From Formosa sediminum (GTDB taxonomy: Bacteria; Bacteroidota; Bacteroidia; Flavobacteriales; Flavobacteriaceae): a stretch of DNA of 64,000 nucleotides. The notes under the pieces are model-generated. The model was not told where the DNA came from and did no database searches. It was given only the letters and a program-made list of their open reading frames with translations. Every line of letters begins with the position of its first letter. The stretch's first letter is position 1. Location of the stretch: assembly GCF_007197735.1 (NCBI RefSeq), contig NZ_CP041637.1, forward strand, positions 2,513,001 to 2,577,000. Direction: 5' to 3'. Shown here piece by piece: positions 62,648-64,000 of the stretch. Position numbers and translations under genes: made by a program.

Positions 62648-63784
62648 TTATTGTAGAAAAAGTTTCTTAATATCCTGACGTTTTGGTCCGTAACTACCGT
62701 ATACAGTTTTAAAATTTGTGTTTAATTTTTGAAACAAATTAGCATAAGAAAAACGAGGCAATTGGTCTAAACAAGTTATTACAAGATGTTTGTTACTCTG
62801 CAAATTTTGATGATGAATAGCATCGCAGCTTAACGCATAATTCAGTAATTCGGTAGCTAAAGCTTGTGTTCTAAATACACCTTGAAACTCGTTAGTCACA
62901 TTCGCTTCATTTTCATTATTCTGAAGATTTACAGGTTCGGTTTCTGCCATTGGGCCATTGCCGTGACGGGTTTGATAACAACGGGTTACATAATAGATGT
63001 CTATTTCAGATATGGTTTTTAAATGCGATGTTATCTGCTGAACTGCGTTTTTAGACGTCGTGTAACTCCACGTGGTATGCGGATGAAAACCGTGCTGCGT
63101 ATCGAGTAAAATACCTTGGCTGCCTTCAAAAATAAAATGCTCAAACTTAGAAGCTAGTTCAGAAAGAGCTGCCACATTATAAAACGGTTGCAGAGACTTG
63201 CAACTTTCTAAAAAATAGGCTTCGTTATAATCTTTTAGCTCGTTTTTATAATAATCTTGTACCGCTTTTGGTTGATGCTCTAACTTTGTTTTGTAATAGG
63301 TTTTTATACTTTGCAAGCGTTGTTGTAAAACCCATTGAAACTGTAAATCGTTAGCATACAGGTAAACTTCATCTTTATTTCTGGCAATTGTAGTTCCAAA
63401 TCCCAAACCACAAGAACCGTGCTGTTGTTGTTTTTCTATCGCTCTGTTATAAGCAATGTCGTAAAACGTGGTTATCATTGCTAACGGATGAACATATAAT
63501 TTTGGCTGATAGGGTTTTAAGAAATTACCTTCATCTACAATAGCAGGCGGAAATAATGTGGTATGTTCTGAATAATAGGTTGGTACGCCCAACAAGCTTC
63601 CTGAACCAAAATTACTAAAGGTATGCGTAAGCACCTCTGTAGTTACTGTATGCCCAATTTGGTGGCCACCAGAACACCTAACCACAAGACTATGTTTTGG
63701 ATGTTGTGATGCCAAAAAATCGGTAGTTAACCCTTTTCCAGCATCACCAAATCCTAAATCTATTACTAAGCTACACTTTGGCAT
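62648..63784 (-). CDS. Divergent adenylosuccinate-synthetase-like enzyme
   Basis: 378 residues, against ~425-430 for PurA. The GTP-binding start is GFGDAGKGLTTDF; the canonical motif is GDEGKGK, so the catalytic Asp is kept and the next Glu is Ala. The second loop is CSGGHQIGHTV (canonical GGxNAGHT; the His is kept, the Asn is Gln-like). Later elements include EGSQGILLDTQHGFHPHTT and VFRTQALA, but TKLDVL is degraded to TCLDQLP. Hence a PurA-family paralogue that may join Asp or another amine to an IMP-like nucleotide, or just bind it. The ATG follows directly on the upstream stop with no gap. Confidence 0.8.
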   Translation of the reverse strand: MPKCSLVIDLGFGDAGKGLTTDFLASQHPKHSLVVRCSGGHQIGHTVTTEVLTHTFSNFGSGSLLGVPTYYSEHTTLFPPAIVDEGNFLKPYQPKLYVHPLAMITTFYDIAYNRAIEKQQQHGSCGLGFGTTIARNKDEVYLYANDLQFQWVLQQRLQSIKTYYKTKLEHQPKAVQDYYKNELKDYNEAYFLESCKSLQPFYNVAALSELASKFEHFIFEGSQGILLDTQHGFHPHTTWSYTTSKNAVQQITSHLKTISEIDIYYVTRCYQTRHGNGPMAETEPVNLQNNENEANVTNEFQGVFRTQALATELLNYALSCDAIHHQNLQSNKHLVITCLDQLPRFSYANLFQKLNTNFKTVYGSYGPKRQDIKKLFLQ

Positions 63785-64000
63785 TTACAACATATTTTCT
63801 ACTTCAGAATTATCTGAAGATGTATTGGTATTGCTTGTAGCTGTATAAGGTTTATGGTTTTCTATCACCACATTTGCAATACGTTTAGCAACCGTTTTAT
63901 AATCAGGAATTTCAATAAAATTTTCTCCCAACAGTGTTTTCCAATTGCCTTTACGGCTTTCTTGTTTTGCCCATTCGTTATGTTCTAAATGCATATGAAA
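63785..64000 (-). CDS. Unidentified protein, C-terminal end (partial)
   Basis: The frame is open to the window edge. An ATG at 63992-63994 exists, but coding continues upstream of it, so the start probably lies outside. The visible residues include HNEWAKQESRKGNWKTLLG, then NFIEIPDYKTVAKRIANVV, and a Ser/Thr/Asn-rich tail ending in ENML. I cannot name the family; a weak resemblance to the ends of vWA or RyR domains is not enough for a call. The stop abuts the PurA-like start codon, so the two genes are translationally coupled. Confidence 0.6.
   Translation of the reverse strand, partial: FHMHLEHNEWAKQESRKGNWKTLLGENFIEIPDYKTVAKRIANVVIENHKPYTATSNTNTSSDNSEVENML

Overview
The window looks like the chromosome of a low-G+C marine flavobacterium (phylum Bacteroidota). 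The evidence is two TonB-dependent receptors with carboxypeptidase-like N-terminal domains, lipoproteins with SCSSDD-type N-termini, DUF4374/DUF4625 proteins, a TssD/Hcp-like protein of the Bacteroidota type, few Shine-Dalgarno sequences, and the four-gene ligase/exonuclease/helicase/phosphoesterase repair cluster. No rRNA, tRNA, CRISPR array or insertion sequence was seen.

Layout. 1-1.5 kb: the end of a type I restriction locus (hsdR C-terminus), a phospholipase-D-fold gene broken by a one-base frameshift, and a relic of an esterase gene. 1.7-13.9 kb: a zinc-starvation locus. A Zur-like repressor is divergent from a long plus-strand array across a promoter with two copies of the palindrome GCAACTnAGTTGC. 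The array holds a MerC-like membrane protein, GTP cyclohydrolase I, a COG0523 GTPase gene shattered into a mosaic, a DUF4625 lipoprotein, an intact COG0523 GTPase read in frame into an ABC ATPase, two ABC-2 permeases, a LolD-like ATPase with a His-rich FtsX permease, a DUF3299 protein and a PhoA-type alkaline phosphatase. 14.0-24.6 kb: iron-siderophore uptake (esterase, AraC regulator, TonB receptor, DUF4374 lipoprotein, FecCD-type permeases, ATPase, binding lipoprotein, siderophore-interacting reductase). 24.7-27.6 kb: a second TonB receptor with a secreted thioredoxin-like partner. 28.0-33.7 kb: the DNA-repair cluster (Exo-Lig-Lhr-PdeM), followed by topoisomerase IB and a BLUF blue-light sensor. 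35.6-41.0 kb: stress proteins (PRC-barrel, membrane-anchored protein, EEP-family phosphatase, CsbD-like protein, large KatE catalase). 41.3-49.9 kb: housekeeping and metabolic genes (DPP-IV-like peptidase, duplicated-domain secreted protein, acyl-CoA synthetase, AhpD-like protein with TetR regulator and two matching operators, FKBP, KDG kinase).

50-64 kb is the least explained part. It holds a TssD/Hcp-like protein with an unknown partner, two small unknown genes flanking an 18-bp perfect palindrome, and a long minus-strand run. In transcription order the run is: an unidentified protein cut by the window end, a shortened and divergent adenylosuccinate-synthetase-like enzyme, an SMI1/KNR4 protein, an 828-residue helical protein, a DUF1266 protein, a 752-residue TPR-like protein, a TPR histidine kinase and a NarL-type response regulator. 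The tight packing suggests one functional unit, and this is the best candidate here for an undescribed system. Its purpose cannot be fixed from sequence alone.

The two most informative structural signals are the mosaic COG0523 gene at 3302-4215, into which a diverged copy of the nearby lipoprotein/GTPase junction has been spliced, and the 44-bp near-identical direct repeat that bounds the zinc locus, one copy lying inside the 3' end of the intact esterase gene.
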